Source: Lacticaseibacillus pabuli
Lineage (GTDB): Bacteria; Bacillota; Bacilli; Lactobacillales; Lactobacillaceae
Direction of reading: 5' to 3'
Assembly (NCBI RefSeq): GCF_028736235.1
Contig: NZ_CP117884.1
Span: 1,798,001-1,862,000, forward strand
DNA: 64,000 nt
Of the stretch, positions 19,241 to 29,234 are shown piece by piece. Numbering within the stretch: position 1 is the stretch's first letter; every line of letters starts with the position of its first letter. Position numbers and translations under genes: made by a program. Under the pieces are notes generated by a model. It was given only the letters and a program-made list of their open reading frames with translations. It searched no databases and was not told the DNA's origin.

Positions 19241-20308
19241 TTATTTCTTATCGAAAAGGTCTTCTGGCGCAGATTCTTCAAGCTTACCGTTAGCTTCGGC
19301 ATCCGCCTCACCTTCGCCATCCATCCCGTATGCGGTCCGGACCTGCTTACGCAAGTCGGCCTCAAAGTCTGGATGATCGGCCAAGTATTTCTTGGCGTTT
19401 TCACGTCCTTGCCCAATCCGGTCTTCCTTGTAGCTGTACCAAGAACCACTCTTGTTGATAATGTCCTTGTCCACAGCCATATCGACGAGTTCCCCTGTTT
19501 GGGAAATCCCGTGACCATACATAATATCAACTTCTGCGACACGGAATGGTGGGGCCACCTTGTTCTTGGCAACCTTAATCTTCGTCCGGTTACCAATCAC
19601 GACACCGTTGTCCTTGATTTGTTCAGCACGACGAACCTCAAGACGAATCGTTGCGTAGAACTTAAGGGCACGGCCACCAGGTGTGGTCTCAGGGTTACCA
19701 AACATAACCCCAACTTTTTCACGAATCTGGTTGATAAAGATGGCGATGGTCTTCGTCCGGTTAATTTGACCGGAGAGCTTACGCAAAGCCTGTGACATCA
19801 AACGTGCCTGGAGCCCAACGTGTGAGTCCCCGATATCACCATCAATTTCCGCCTTTGGCACCAATGCAGCAACGGAGTCAATGACCACGATATCAATCGC
19901 ACCACTAGACACCAGGGCATCAGCAATTTCCAGGCCCTGTTCACCTGTATCAGGCTGGGATAGTAGCAAGTCGTCAATATTAACACCCAGCGCGGTGGCA
20001 TATTTTGGATCCATCGCGTTTTCAGCATCGATATAGGCTGCAGTCCCGCCTTGCTTCTGGACTTCAGCGACGGCGTGCAATGCCAAGGTCGTCTTACCTG
20101 AACTTTCAGGCCCGTACACCTCAACAATTCGTCCACGTGGAAAACCACCGACACCGAGTGCTTCATCAAGTGCAAGCGAACCACTAGATACGGTCGACAC
20201 ACGGGTATCGACTTTATCACCCATCCGCATGATGGCGCCTTTACCGAAGTTCTTTTCAATCTTCTTGAGCGCGTTATCTAGCGCCGCTTTACGTTCGTCT
20301 TTAGCCAC
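19241..20308 (-). CDS. recA: Recombinase RecA
   Basis: The 355-residue strand-exchange protein and co-protease for LexA. Seen: Walker [11 protein letters not shown], Walker [10 protein letters not shown], the loop region [17 protein letters not shown], and an acidic C-terminal tail. Start is GTG 20308 with AAAGGAGG upstream. It follows cinA, an order seen in many Firmicutes, but has its own promoter and a LexA box in the 87 bp between them. Confidence 0.98.
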   Translation of the reverse strand: MAKDERKAALDNALKKIEKNFGKGAIMRMGDKVDTRVSTVSSGSLALDEALGVGGFPRGRIVEVYGPESSGKTTLALHAVAEVQKQGGTAAYIDAENAMDPKYATALGVNIDDLLLSQPDTGEQGLEIADALVSSGAIDIVVIDSVAALVPKAEIDGDIGDSHVGLQARLMSQALRKLSGQINRTKTIAIFINQIREKVGVMFGNPETTPGGRALKFYATIRLEVRRAEQIKDNGVVIGNRTKIKVAKNKVAPPFRVAEVDIMYGHGISQTGELVDMAVDKDIINKSGSWYSYKEDRIGQGRENAKKYLADHPDFEADLRKQVRTAYGMDGEGEADAEANGKLEESAPEDLFDKK

Positions 20309-20343
20309 TATCTGGCCTCCTTTGTTTCATTTAACCTGAATCA

Positions 20344-20372
20344 ATCATACCTAGGATTTTGGTAAAAAGCAA
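20344..20372 (-). promoter_or_regulatory. recA promoter
   Basis: TTGCTT (20372-20367), 17 bases, TATGAT (20349-20344) on the minus strand. Confidence 0.7.
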
Positions 20373-20379
20373 GAAAAAT

Positions 20380-20393
20380 CGAACAAATGTTCC
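20380..20393 (-). promoter_or_regulatory. LexA (SOS) box before recA
   Basis: CGAACAAATGTTCC is a near-perfect match to the Gram-positive SOS operator CGAACNNNNGTTCG. It lies 8 bases upstream of the recA -35 and just inside the end of the cinA-recA gap. Confidence 0.88.
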
Positions 20394-20395
20394 CA

Positions 20396-21637
20396 CTATT
20401 TTTGAGCTTGTTGCAACGCGCGCAATAGCATCATCAGCCCGTGCTTCACACTGCGAATCCGTACCTCATTGCGACTGCCACCCAAGTGGAAGAGTTGCGC
20501 CTGATCGCCTGCAGGACCGCTGAGTCCAATCCAAACCGTGCCGGCAGGATGGCCTTCCAGCTCATCAGGACCCGCAACGCCCGTGAAGGAAACCGCGTAG
20601 TCACTCTGCATTCGCTGACGCGTACCCTTGGCCATCGCCAGGGCTGTTTCTTCGCTAACGACCCCGTGTTTGGCAATCAGTTCCGGCGCAATGCCCAGCA
20701 ATTTGGCCTTTGCACCCGCGCTATACGTGACGAAGCCGCCGTTAAAGACATCGGATACGCCGGGCACCCCACCGATTGTTGCCTGGAACAGCCCCGCCGT
20801 TAAGCTTTCCGCAGCACTAACACTTTGTCCCTGCCGCACTAATTCGTGCACCACGACACTCGCCAACGTGACATCCGCACCCGTCGCGTAGTAATACTTG
20901 CCCAGCACCGCGTTGATTTTGTCTTGCAATGCATCGAGTTGCTTGGTGATGACTGCCTCGTTATCACCACGTCCAGTTAGCCGCAGAGTCACCTCATAGT
21001 CCTTGATGTACGGTGCAACGGTCGGGTTGGTCTGCTGGGCAATGATATCCTTGATCGCGTCCACCAAGCCAGATTCGCCCAAGCCAAAGTAACGCAGGGT
21101 CCGGCTGATCAGTAGCTGGTGTTCTTGACCCGCCAGCAGTGGCAACAACTCCGTGTCCACCATTTTGACAAACTCGCGGGGTGGTCCGGGCAACAGGACG
21201 TACGTATGCGCCCCTTGTTTGAGCATTGCACCAACTGCCAGTCCATTGTGGTTGGTTAATGGCGTGGCACCCTCAGGCAACTGGGCCTGTGCCAGATTAT
21301 TGGGCGTCAACGCGTGTTCGCGGCGTTTAGCTAATTCATGCAATTTAGCTAAGTGCGCCGCATCCGTGACTAGTTTCAATCCCAAATGTGCTGCCAAGGT
21401 CTGCTTGCTCAAATCATCTGGCGTTGGCCCTAGTCCACCCATCACAATAATCATGTCACTGCGCTGCTCAGCCGTCGTGATAGCGGCATCCAAGCGCTGT
21501 GGGTTATCACCCACGACCTGCTGAAAATAGCTGTCAACACCAATTCGACTCAATTCACGAGCCAAATAACTGCCATTCGTATTTGTAATCTCGCCGAGTA
21601 AAATTTCCGTCCCGACAGCAATTAATTCCGCATTCAT
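20396..21637 (-). CDS. cinA: CinA family nicotinamide-nucleotide amidohydrolase
   Basis: A 413-residue competence/damage-inducible protein. Seen: N-terminal MoCF-like domain (about 1-170, GTEILLGEITNTNG, GGLGPTPDD) and C-terminal CinA deamidase domain (about 255-410, SAAESLTAGLFQATI and SFTGVAGPDE). The C-terminal domain hydrolyses NMN in characterised members. ATG 21637 is preceded by AAGGGG at 8 bases; a GTG one codon earlier is possible. Likely the distal gene of a ymfFHI-rodZ-pgsA-cinA group, but a terminator stands between pgsA and cinA. Confidence 0.93.
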   Translation of the reverse strand: MNAELIAVGTEILLGEITNTNGSYLARELSRIGVDSYFQQVVGDNPQRLDAAITTAEQRSDMIIVMGGLGPTPDDLSKQTLAAHLGLKLVTDAAHLAKLHELAKRREHALTPNNLAQAQLPEGATPLTNHNGLAVGAMLKQGAHTYVLLPGPPREFVKMVDTELLPLLAGQEHQLLISRTLRYFGLGESGLVDAIKDIIAQQTNPTVAPYIKDYEVTLRLTGRGDNEAVITKQLDALQDKINAVLGKYYYATGADVTLASVVVHELVRQGQSVSAAESLTAGLFQATIGGVPGVSDVFNGGFVTYSAGAKAKLLGIAPELIAKHGVVSEETALAMAKGTRQRMQSDYAVSFTGVAGPDELEGHPAGTVWIGLSGPAGDQAQLFHLGGSRNEVRIRSVKHGLMMLLRALQQAQK

Positions 21638-21718
21638 CACAAAATCCCCTTCGTCAATTCTTATTTATTCACAATAGCACAACCCTGTCAGTCGTGTGGC
21701 CGCCCTAAGCGGAAAAAT

Positions 21719-21748
21719 AAAAAGTCCACGTCGCGCGGACGTGGACTA
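21719..21748 (-). terminator. Intrinsic terminator after pgsA
   Basis: AGTCCACGTC and GACGTGGACT pair around CGCGC, followed by TTTTTATTTTT on the minus strand. Strong stem and T run. Confidence 0.9.
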
Positions 21749-21757
21749 CTTGCTAAC

Positions 21758-22348
21758 TTAGTTTTTCTTGCCAAAGCTGTCATTGAAAACTGAACGGTTC
21801 TTGTAGAAATACTCAATCCCGGAATACAGGGTGAAGAATACCGCAATGTAGAACAGAATCAATGCCAGTGGGAAGTGGATGCTGGCAAACCCTGCGTTGT
21901 TGACGAGCAGGAAGATAATCGCAAACATCTGCGTGGTTGTCTTAATCTTACCAGGCCAAGCCGCAGCGAGGACCTCACCGCCATTTGCCAGGAGCAAACG
22001 CAACCCGGTAACCGCCAGCTCACGCCAGATGATAATCGCAACACCCCATGCAGGCACCTGGCCAGCGACTGCGAGGAACAGAAATGCAGTCAGGACCAGT
22101 AGCTTATCCGCGAGTGGGTCGGCAAATTTGCCGAAGTTAGTCACCAGGTGATTGCGCCGGGCAATTTGACCGTCCGCGAAATCCGTCAGTGATGCGACGA
22201 TGAAGATGACAACCGCCACAAGGTTCGCAACGGCAACCTTGGTGCCCAGGAAAACAACGGTTCCTGCTGGCCAGCCAAGGGCGAGGATCAATGTGAAGAT
22301 GGGGATTAAAATCATCCGCATCATAGTCAACTTATTTGGTAAGTTCAC
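21758..22348 (-). CDS. pgsA: CDP-diacylglycerol-glycerol-3-phosphate 3-phosphatidyltransferase
   Basis: A 196-residue membrane enzyme for the first committed step of phosphatidylglycerol synthesis. Seen: the CDP-alcohol phosphotransferase motif DG-x2-AR-x8-G-x3-D-x3-D, here from DGQIARR to FADPLAD (about residues 58-82), and four to five further membrane helices. It lies 15 bp after rodZ, the usual Firmicute order. Confidence 0.95.
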   Translation of the reverse strand: MNLPNKLTMMRMILIPIFTLILALGWPAGTVVFLGTKVAVANLVAVVIFIVASLTDFADGQIARRNHLVTNFGKFADPLADKLLVLTAFLFLAVAGQVPAWGVAIIIWRELAVTGLRLLLANGGEVLAAAWPGKIKTTTQMFAIIFLLVNNAGFASIHFPLALILFYIAVFFTLYSGIEYFYKNRSVFNDSFGKKN

Positions 22349-22363
22349 GGTCTATCTCCTTAA

Positions 22364-23389
22364 TTACTGCGCGTTATTATCGCTGGTGCCGCTGCCGGTT
22401 GTGCCCGTCGTCGTACCCGCGTTGTTGGAATTGGTCTGTGTGTTCTGGGAACTCTGCTGTGTACTGCTGGACTGTGTGTTACCCGTTGTCGTTGCAGCGC
22501 CCTGCGCACCATTGATGTTAAAGGTCAGTGTGCGAACCATCGTTGTTGCCTTGGCCACCTTAACCTTCTTGCTCCCAATGTGAATGGTTGTGACGGTTGC
22601 ATTCCCCGTCCGAACCGCAACGGTCTTGGCCGTTGTTGGAATCGTCAGAGAATGGTCACCACCGGCAGAAACAACGCCCTGCCAGGAAACGGCACCGTCA
22701 ACTGAAACGCTCATCCATGCGTCCGCGGTCGAGGCGTTCAGCTTCAAGGTGTTGTTGCCATCCTTCAAGTTCTTCACCGCGTAAACCGGTGCGACGTCAG
22801 TACCCGTTGCGGCCCCAATCTTCAGGCCGGTCGACTTCTTAGCCTTCTTGGGGGTCTTCTTGCTAGACGCACTCGCCTTGCTTGAAGAACTGGCTTTCTT
22901 CTTAGACTTCTTTTCGCCCTGAACGCTGACGCTAGACTGGTCAACTGGAATGCTTGGCTTCGCATCCTTGCGCTGCTGGCTAATGGTTAACCCGTAAACC
23001 ACGATGATAATCAGTAGGACCGCTGCCCCAATGACAATCTGTGGTAAGTAGCGCCGCACGGAACGCTTAGCTGCAACCGCCCGTTCGGGGTGAGATGCGC
23101 TGCGCGTTGGCTGAACGTCATCGTTTTCTGGCTCGTCGACCTGCGTTGGGGTGACAGATGGAATGTCTTGCTGGTAGTCCTCCATCAGTTGCTCAACGTT
23201 GATCCCGACGACGCTCGCGTACTGCTTAATAAAGGCGCGTACGTAAAAGTCGCCTGGAAGTGCCGAAAAGTTGCCTTCTTCAATCGCAATTAAATAACGT
23301 TTCTGAATTTTAGTAATCTGTTGCAGGTCATCGATGGTGTAGCCCTTTTCAATGCGCGCTTCACGTAACTTTTGCCCGATTTCGTCCAT
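22364..23389 (-). CDS. rodZ: RodZ-like cell-shape protein (HTH, membrane helix, DUF4115)
   Basis: A 341-residue bitopic membrane protein. I chose ATG 23389 (MDEIGQKLREA), with GAGG 9 bases upstream. Seen: N-terminal HTH_25 domain (about 1-75, which in RodZ binds MreB), a linker, a helix near 115-138, a Ser/Lys/Ala-rich stretch (SKKKASSSSKASASSKK), a DUF4115-type domain (about 195-295) and a low-complexity Thr/Ser/Asn/Gln tail. The tail is unusually rich in TQ/SN repeats. Role in rod morphogenesis is by family. Confidence 0.9.
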   Translation of the reverse strand: MDEIGQKLREARIEKGYTIDDLQQITKIQKRYLIAIEEGNFSALPGDFYVRAFIKQYASVVGINVEQLMEDYQQDIPSVTPTQVDEPENDDVQPTRSASHPERAVAAKRSVRRYLPQIVIGAAVLLIIIVVYGLTISQQRKDAKPSIPVDQSSVSVQGEKKSKKKASSSSKASASSKKTPKKAKKSTGLKIGAATGTDVAPVYAVKNLKDGNNTLKLNASTADAWMSVSVDGAVSWQGVVSAGGDHSLTIPTTAKTVAVRTGNATVTTIHIGSKKVKVAKATTMVRTLTFNINGAQGAATTTGNTQSSSTQQSSQNTQTNSNNAGTTTGTTGSGTSDNNAQ

Positions 23390-23483
23390 GATTAATATCC
23401 TCACCCGTTCACGTTTTCGTTACTTTTCAGTCTAGCATAAAACCTGGTGTACTTGAATTAAGAAATAGTTAGTTCTGTACTTT

Positions 23484-24209
23484 TCAGGCTTGCCAGCCGC
23501 CAGTTACATAAATTGTTTGCCCGTTAATGTACCCCGCTTCAGGATCAAGCAGTGTTTTAACGGCATACGCGATGTCACTCGGCGTCCCTAAGCGGCCAGC
23601 AGGAATCGTCTCCCGGACAGCATCAAGTGCCGCTGCACCAAAGCTAGCATTCATCTTCGTATCAATCGCGCCTGGCGCCACGACGTTGACCGTGATGCCG
23701 AGGCTAGCGACTTCTTGAGCATACGCGCGTGCGAAGCCCGACTGTGCCGCTTTGACGGTTGAATAGGTCACTTCCATCGCAGACCCTTGCTGACCGTAGA
23801 CCGAGCCAATCAGGACAATACGACCCTGACCACTTCGCGCTAACTTGGCCTGTACTAGCTTCAGCAATGCCATCGGGCCAAGCAAGTGCACCCGCATGAG
23901 ATCGCTCATGTGCTGCAAATTGGTGTCGGCAAACAACTCATAATAAGTCATCCCCGAGGCCACGACCACCGCGTCCAAGGCAAACAAGTTACCCGCAAGC
24001 TTTGCCGGCGCATCCAGATCCGTCAAATCCGCTTGTACGGGAATAAAGTCCTGACGGGGGTACTGTTTACTTAATTCGCTGGCAAGCGCCACTGCCGTCG
24101 CCTCGTGCTGGTTGTAATGCAAGTACAGACTCCAGCCCTCAGCCGCCTGACGCTTTGCAACCGCGGTACCAATATCGCCTGAAGCTCCCAGAATTAATGC
24201 TGAGGCCAT
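23484..24209 (-). CDS. ymfI: Short-chain dehydrogenase/reductase YmfI
   Basis: A 241-residue SDR. Seen: cofactor-binding ILGASGDIGTAVA at the N-terminus, and catalytic Ser-Tyr-Lys in IGSVYGQ, YSTVKAAQ. The fold matches FabG-like reductases, but the genetic position (after two M16 peptidase-like genes, before rodZ-pgsA) is that of ymfI, whose substrate is not known. It shares a 1-base overlap with ymfH. A 94-bp gap separates it from rodZ. Confidence 0.85.
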   Translation of the reverse strand: MASALILGASGDIGTAVAKRQAAEGWSLYLHYNQHEATAVALASELSKQYPRQDFIPVQADLTDLDAPAKLAGNLFALDAVVVASGMTYYELFADTNLQHMSDLMRVHLLGPMALLKLVQAKLARSGQGRIVLIGSVYGQQGSAMEVTYSTVKAAQSGFARAYAQEVASLGITVNVVAPGAIDTKMNASFGAAALDAVRETIPAGRLGTPSDIAYAVKTLLDPEAGYINGQTIYVTGGWQA

Positions 24210-25510
24210 TAGCCTTCCTCCTGCGCGAGCAAGTGGAACACAGACAGGCTCTCATGATGCACAATATCTTCTGCCGCATTTTGCACATCGTCAAACGTTA
24301 GGGCGCTAATGAGTTCCGGAATGGCGAACAGACTCACGCTACTAAAGCTTTGTCCTGCCAATTGGTTTGCAATGCTTTCGATAGAATTTAAGGAACTATA
24401 AAATTTACCGATTGCAGCCTTTTTTAGCATATCAAAGCGTTTTGACGTGAAATTCGGGTTGTCTTTGTATGCCATGATCAAATCAATCAACTCTTCGGTC
24501 ATCGCCGCTGGATTGGTCGCATCCCCGCCTAAAGCAATGTAATTGTACCCGCGACCCACGTTAAATTCACTGTAAAATGAGTCATCAATAACACCGCGGT
24601 TGTACAAATCGAGGAAAGTGGAGCCTGAATCCCCAAAGATAAGCTCTAGGAACAGGCGCAAGGCAAAGGTGCGCTTCATGCCACTCATGTTGTCGGGAAC
24701 CTCACTGCTCCCCTTCAGCCCAACAATTCCCTTGGGCCGAGAGATAGGCAGTCGCATCGCACGATATGGCAGAATGCTGCTCAGCTCGTAGTCTGGTTTA
24801 ACCCCACTCTCCAGCTCACCAGGGTACTCCGTGTCCCGCTTGGCTTCTTTATTAGCCACCAAGTTGTAAATCTCGTCGGCATCAAAGTTCCCCACCACGG
24901 TCAAAGTCATGTTGTCCGGGCGGTAAAAGGCGTTATGCACGCGGTACAGAATATCCGGCGTGATTTTGGCAATCGATTCTACCGAACCGGCCACATCCAA
25001 GTGAACCGGATGCTGGGGGTACAGGTTACCCAAAATGCCCGAGTAGGACTGCCAGTTCGGATCATCACGGTACATCTGAATTTCCTGACCGATGATGCCC
25101 TTTTCCTTATTCACCGTTTTTTCAGTGAAGTATGGATTTTGGACAAAGTCGAGCAAAATATCAATATTTTCTGGAATACGGTCGCTGGCGGCGAACAAGA
25201 AACTCGTCTGGTTGGCGCTCGTAAAGGCGTTGGAAGAAGCCCCCGTGCGGCCAAACAGGTCAAAGGCGTCGTAGTCTTCCTTATCAAACAACTTGTGTTC
25301 TAGGAAATGCGCCGTGCCAGCCGGTACCGTAGTGAACTCGTCATCTGGGTGGACCCGAAACGAGTTATCAATGGACCCAAAACGTGTGGTAAATAGCGCA
25401 TAGGTCTTGTGGAAATCAGGTTTAACAACAAATTGCAGTTTTAAACCATTATCCAGGGTCGCCGTCTGCAGCGTTTCCCCGACATGCGTCCAGTGTTCAC
25501 TGCTGAGCAT
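24209..25510 (-). CDS. ymfH: M16-family zinc peptidase YmfH
   Basis: A 433-residue peptidase-like protein. Seen: the M16 zinc motif HxxEH as HFLEHKLF (about residues 67-74), a downstream Glu region, and the second, inactive M16 half. The substrate is not known. It overlaps ymfF by one base and ymfI by one base, so all three are one operon. An intact HxxEH separates it from its partner YmfF, which lacks it. Confidence 0.9.
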   Translation of the reverse strand: MLSSEHWTHVGETLQTATLDNGLKLQFVVKPDFHKTYALFTTRFGSIDNSFRVHPDDEFTTVPAGTAHFLEHKLFDKEDYDAFDLFGRTGASSNAFTSANQTSFLFAASDRIPENIDILLDFVQNPYFTEKTVNKEKGIIGQEIQMYRDDPNWQSYSGILGNLYPQHPVHLDVAGSVESIAKITPDILYRVHNAFYRPDNMTLTVVGNFDADEIYNLVANKEAKRDTEYPGELESGVKPDYELSSILPYRAMRLPISRPKGIVGLKGSSEVPDNMSGMKRTFALRLFLELIFGDSGSTFLDLYNRGVIDDSFYSEFNVGRGYNYIALGGDATNPAAMTEELIDLIMAYKDNPNFTSKRFDMLKKAAIGKFYSSLNSIESIANQLAGQSFSSVSLFAIPELISALTFDDVQNAAEDIVHHESLSVFHLLAQEEG

Positions 25511-26766
25511 TATTCTGCGTCCCCCTTAAGAAAGTAAACTGCCTGAAGTTTCATTGCGCTGGCAGCGTGTTGCACGTCTTCACGTGTCACGGCCTCGATG
25601 CGCTTGATTTCGTTTTCTGGTGACAAATCGGCGTCCGGGTATAGTGCGCTCATGACAGCAATGTCCTTCAAATAATGCACGGAATCCAGTGCGGAACGGC
25701 GATCGCTCAACAGGCCAGTCTTGATATCATCAAATTGTGAGTCGTCAAAGTGACCCGTTCTGACCATTTCAAGTTGCTCGCCAATCAGGCGCTCCACCTC
25801 GGCGCGGTTCACTCCGTCAATACCCGTTTGAACCACCATGAAGTTCCGGTTCATATTTGCACCGGCACTCGCATAATAGGCCATACTGCGCTTCTCACGC
25901 ACGTTGCGGAACAAAAGTGACAGCGGTGAGCCACCAAATAGCTCGATGGCAAGCACCGTTGCGTAGTATTGTGGGCCAAACTGGTCGCTCAGGATATGGT
26001 ACGCCAAGTTTAATTTGCTCTGCTGAACGTGTTCGGTTTCGGCAAATAGACGCACGCCACCATGAACAGGCTGATCATAGCTGACTGCAAAGGCATGTTC
26101 AGTGCGCGCTGGCAAAGCCATTTGCCGCACACCCGCCTCAACGGTTGCGGGATCAACATCCCCGAGCACTACAATTTCAATCTGGTCATTGGCCATCATG
26201 TCCTGGTAGGTGGCAACCAGTGAACTGGCGGTAACGCCGTCCATGTCCGCTGCCGTCCCAAAACTAGGCACGGTTTGCGCCGGATCGTCAAAGTAAGTCC
26301 GCTGCAAGGCGAGGCTTGCCTGGGTGCCGCGATCATCGTTCATTGAAGCCATGTAGGTCTGTAAGTTTAGCTTTTCACGGTCAAAGGTGTCTGGATCAAA
26401 ACTGCCGGCCGTAATCTTCGGATTAAGCAGAATTTCGCGCAGAAAATCGAATGTGTCTGTAAGCAATGGCCGGTCGCTGTACTGATCGGCTAACACTTGC
26501 ATCTCGGCGGTAACGCGGTGAATGCGGCCCGTTCGTGCGACACCAATGCCAAAGTCGGCCCCGTAAAGGCTCTCCAGCTTTGCAGACAAGAGATTCTGCT
26601 CTGGGTAGGCGGCACTGCTGGTTTCAAGCAAGCTCGTGAGCAAGGTGCGCGCACCAATCGTGGCGCGGTCCAGTGGTGCCAGGAACTGCACACTGACCTG
26701 CGTCGTCTTGAACTGTTTGGTTTGCACCACATTCAGGTAAATACCATCGTCTATTTTAATTCGCAA
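25510..26766 (-). CDS. ymfF: M16-like protein YmfF, lacking the zinc motif
   Basis: A 418-residue homologue of the processing-peptidase family. The place where HxxEH is expected reads LLTSLLETSSAAYP, so it is predicted inactive and to pair with YmfH. Start is TTG 26766 with AAAGGGG 6 bases upstream. First gene of ymfF-ymfH-ymfI. Confidence 0.86.
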   Translation of the reverse strand: MRIKIDDGIYLNVVQTKQFKTTQVSVQFLAPLDRATIGARTLLTSLLETSSAAYPEQNLLSAKLESLYGADFGIGVARTGRIHRVTAEMQVLADQYSDRPLLTDTFDFLREILLNPKITAGSFDPDTFDREKLNLQTYMASMNDDRGTQASLALQRTYFDDPAQTVPSFGTAADMDGVTASSLVATYQDMMANDQIEIVVLGDVDPATVEAGVRQMALPARTEHAFAVSYDQPVHGGVRLFAETEHVQQSKLNLAYHILSDQFGPQYYATVLAIELFGGSPLSLLFRNVREKRSMAYYASAGANMNRNFMVVQTGIDGVNRAEVERLIGEQLEMVRTGHFDDSQFDDIKTGLLSDRRSALDSVHYLKDIAVMSALYPDADLSPENEIKRIEAVTREDVQHAASAMKLQAVYFLKGDAE

Positions 26767-26797
26767 TATAAACCCCTTTATCTTCGTTTATGAGCAC

Positions 26798-29149
26798 TTA
26801 ATTGCCCTGCTGCGGCTGGTCGTCCTTAGGCTTGGCATAAACCTTGCGGGGCTTACTCCCCTCACTTGGTCCGACGTAGCCCCGGTTTTCGAGGTCGTCA
26901 ATTAAGCGGGCAGCACGGTTGTAACCAATCCGGAAGCGGCGTTGCAACATGGACGTGCTGGCCGATTGCTTCTCGGCCACAAAGGCAAGCGCATCATCGA
27001 ACAGCTCATCGTCGCTATCTGACTTATTGTCGACTTCATCGGCTTCGGTCGGAATCATGGCTTCATCGTAAGCCGGCTTTACCTGGTCGGTGATAAATTC
27101 AACGACATTCTCAACGTCTTCAGACGGGATAAATGCCCCTTGTACACGCTCAGGCTTGTTCATATCGATTGGTGAGTAAAGCATATCCCCACGGCCTAAC
27201 AGACGCTCCGCCCCATTCATATCAATGATAGTGCGGGAATCGACCCCGCTGGAGACTGCAAAGGCAATACGTGATGGAATGTTGGCCTTGATAAGCCCGG
27301 TAATGACGTCAACAGATGGCCGCTGCGTCGCGATAATCATGTGAATTCCGGCAGCACGTGCCATTTGACCAATTCGAATGATCGCCGTTTCCACTTCAGC
27401 ACCCGCCACCATCATCAGGTCAGCAAGTTCGTCAACAATGACGACAATGTACGGCATTTTGCTGAGCCCTTCATCCGGTTCTTCAGCAACCTTCTTGTTG
27501 TACTCATCCATGTTCCGGACCCCAGCGGCTGAGAACCGTTCGTAGCGCCGGTTCATCTCCTCCAGAATCTTGTTCAAGGCGCCAGGTGCTCGTTTGGCCT
27601 CCGTCACAACAGGTGCCAGCAAATGCGGCACGCCGTCGTAAATCGACAGTTCGACCTTCTTTGGGTCAATGAGCATCAGGCGCACGTCCGTTGGCTTCGT
27701 ACTCATCAGGATGCTCGTAATGATGACATTAATCATGACGGACTTCCCGGAGCCAGTTGCACCAGCAATCAGCAGGTGCGGCATCTTCGCTAGGTCAGCG
27801 GCGACAATCTTGCCGGAAACATCCTTACCCAGTGGCACCACCAGCGGTTTGCTGGGGTGCTTCGGCATGGCCTTGAAGACTTCTTTAAAGCCAACCGTTG
27901 CCACGTGCTGGTTTGGGACTTCAATCCCAATTAGGCTCTTGCCAGGAATTGGTGCTTCAATTCGGATATCCTTAGCGGCCAACGCAAGCGCGAGGTCATC
28001 GGATAGGTTCACAATTTTGGAAACTTTAACACCCACAGCGGGCTGAATTTCATATTTAGTAATCGACGGACCCAAGCTAGCCGCCTTAACGGTCACGTCC
28101 ACGCCAAAGCTGGCAAAAGTTGATTCCAATTTGGAACGATTGGCCTTAATTTTGGCATACTCTTCGCTTTGGTCCACGGGTTTGGGCTCGGACAAGAGGT
28201 CTAAGCCAGGCAGCTGATAGTCCGCCTCCGGGTCGCCTGTTTCCAGATCCAAGTCGGGGCCGTCATCCTGTTCGGGTTTGGCCGAAACGGCGGGCTGGCT
28301 GACCGGAACCACCGGCGTCGCGGTCTCAGACTCTGGCACGTTAATGTGGAAATCATCTGGTTCAGGCGTATCGACTTGCCCCCGCAACGGCGTCTGTTGT
28401 GCTAGCGGCGTTGGGAGATCCTTGTCCTCAGCCGTTTGGCCCGCGGTCGCAGCGGCAGCGTGTTTATGCCCGGCTTTTGCACCTTGCGCTGGTGTCATCT
28501 GCCGATTGCGGAAGTCCGCCAAAATCGTGCTGAGGCGTGAAAATCCCGTCTTCGTTGCCGACGCGCATTTTTGCAAAACGCTAAACACCTGATTTGGATG
28601 GACATCGAAAATCAACATGCCACCCGCAATCAAAAGCAGTATCGCGATGATATAGCTACCCACCTGCGTTAATAAAGGATAAGTCAGACTGTAAATTATT
28701 GCCCCGACAATCCCGCCGCCACTACTTGTTTCAGTGGTGAGTAGCGAAAAATCGCTGCGCAGGATCTGCCAAGTTGCCGCCACGAAATGGGCGTGCACGT
28801 TAGCCGCCGCCATTGTGCGGGCGCTAAGCATCAATAGCAGGCCAATATAGGCGATTCCGCCACCAAAGATGACACGCTTAGCAACCTGCGGGAAGTGGCC
28901 AGTAAACAATAGGAACAGTGCCCAGACGGTAATGAGTGCCGTCAGCAAATAAAAGCTATCGCCACTGAAAATACGGAAAACGTTGGCTAAACTAACACCA
29001 AGCATGCCCAGGCGCGTCAATGCTAAGCCGCCGACGAGGGTAAACCCCGCCCCAACCCAGTTCAGCGTATAGTCCCCTGCCGGCTTGCGACGAGAACTTT
29101 TTTTCGTTCTGTTTCGAGTACTTGTTTTACGCTGCCGTGATTGTGGCAT
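26798..29149 (-). CDS. ftsK: DNA translocase FtsK/SpoIIIE
   Basis: A 783-residue chromosome translocase at the septum. Seen: a basic N-terminal tail, four membrane helices (about residues 30-185), a Pro/Glu-rich linker (about 215-330), the motor with Walker A GATGSGKSVMIN, Walker B IVVIVDELADLM, and the C-terminal gamma winged helix (STSMLQRRFRIGYNRAARLID) which reads KOPS/SRS sequences. It starts 32 bp before ymfF in transcription order, with AGGGGG upstream of ATG 29149. Confidence 0.96.
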   Translation of the reverse strand: MPQSRQRKTSTRNRTKKSSRRKPAGDYTLNWVGAGFTLVGGLALTRLGMLGVSLANVFRIFSGDSFYLLTALITVWALFLLFTGHFPQVAKRVIFGGGIAYIGLLLMLSARTMAAANVHAHFVAATWQILRSDFSLLTTETSSGGGIVGAIIYSLTYPLLTQVGSYIIAILLLIAGGMLIFDVHPNQVFSVLQKCASATKTGFSRLSTILADFRNRQMTPAQGAKAGHKHAAAATAGQTAEDKDLPTPLAQQTPLRGQVDTPEPDDFHINVPESETATPVVPVSQPAVSAKPEQDDGPDLDLETGDPEADYQLPGLDLLSEPKPVDQSEEYAKIKANRSKLESTFASFGVDVTVKAASLGPSITKYEIQPAVGVKVSKIVNLSDDLALALAAKDIRIEAPIPGKSLIGIEVPNQHVATVGFKEVFKAMPKHPSKPLVVPLGKDVSGKIVAADLAKMPHLLIAGATGSGKSVMINVIITSILMSTKPTDVRLMLIDPKKVELSIYDGVPHLLAPVVTEAKRAPGALNKILEEMNRRYERFSAAGVRNMDEYNKKVAEEPDEGLSKMPYIVVIVDELADLMMVAGAEVETAIIRIGQMARAAGIHMIIATQRPSVDVITGLIKANIPSRIAFAVSSGVDSRTIIDMNGAERLLGRGDMLYSPIDMNKPERVQGAFIPSEDVENVVEFITDQVKPAYDEAMIPTEADEVDNKSDSDDELFDDALAFVAEKQSASTSMLQRRFRIGYNRAARLIDDLENRGYVGPSEGSKPRKVYAKPKDDQPQQGN

Positions 29150-29234
29150 GCTCGACGACCCCCTATTCCCTTACAAATTATACACAAACATGACTACGGC
29201 CGCACTTGTCAGCCCGCAAAGTCAGTCGTAAGTC

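Noticed and set aside
22840..22920. Ser/Lys/Ala-rich region in rodZ as a frameshift or foreign insert
   Set aside because: The frame stays open and the composition fits the disordered linker found in RodZ proteins.
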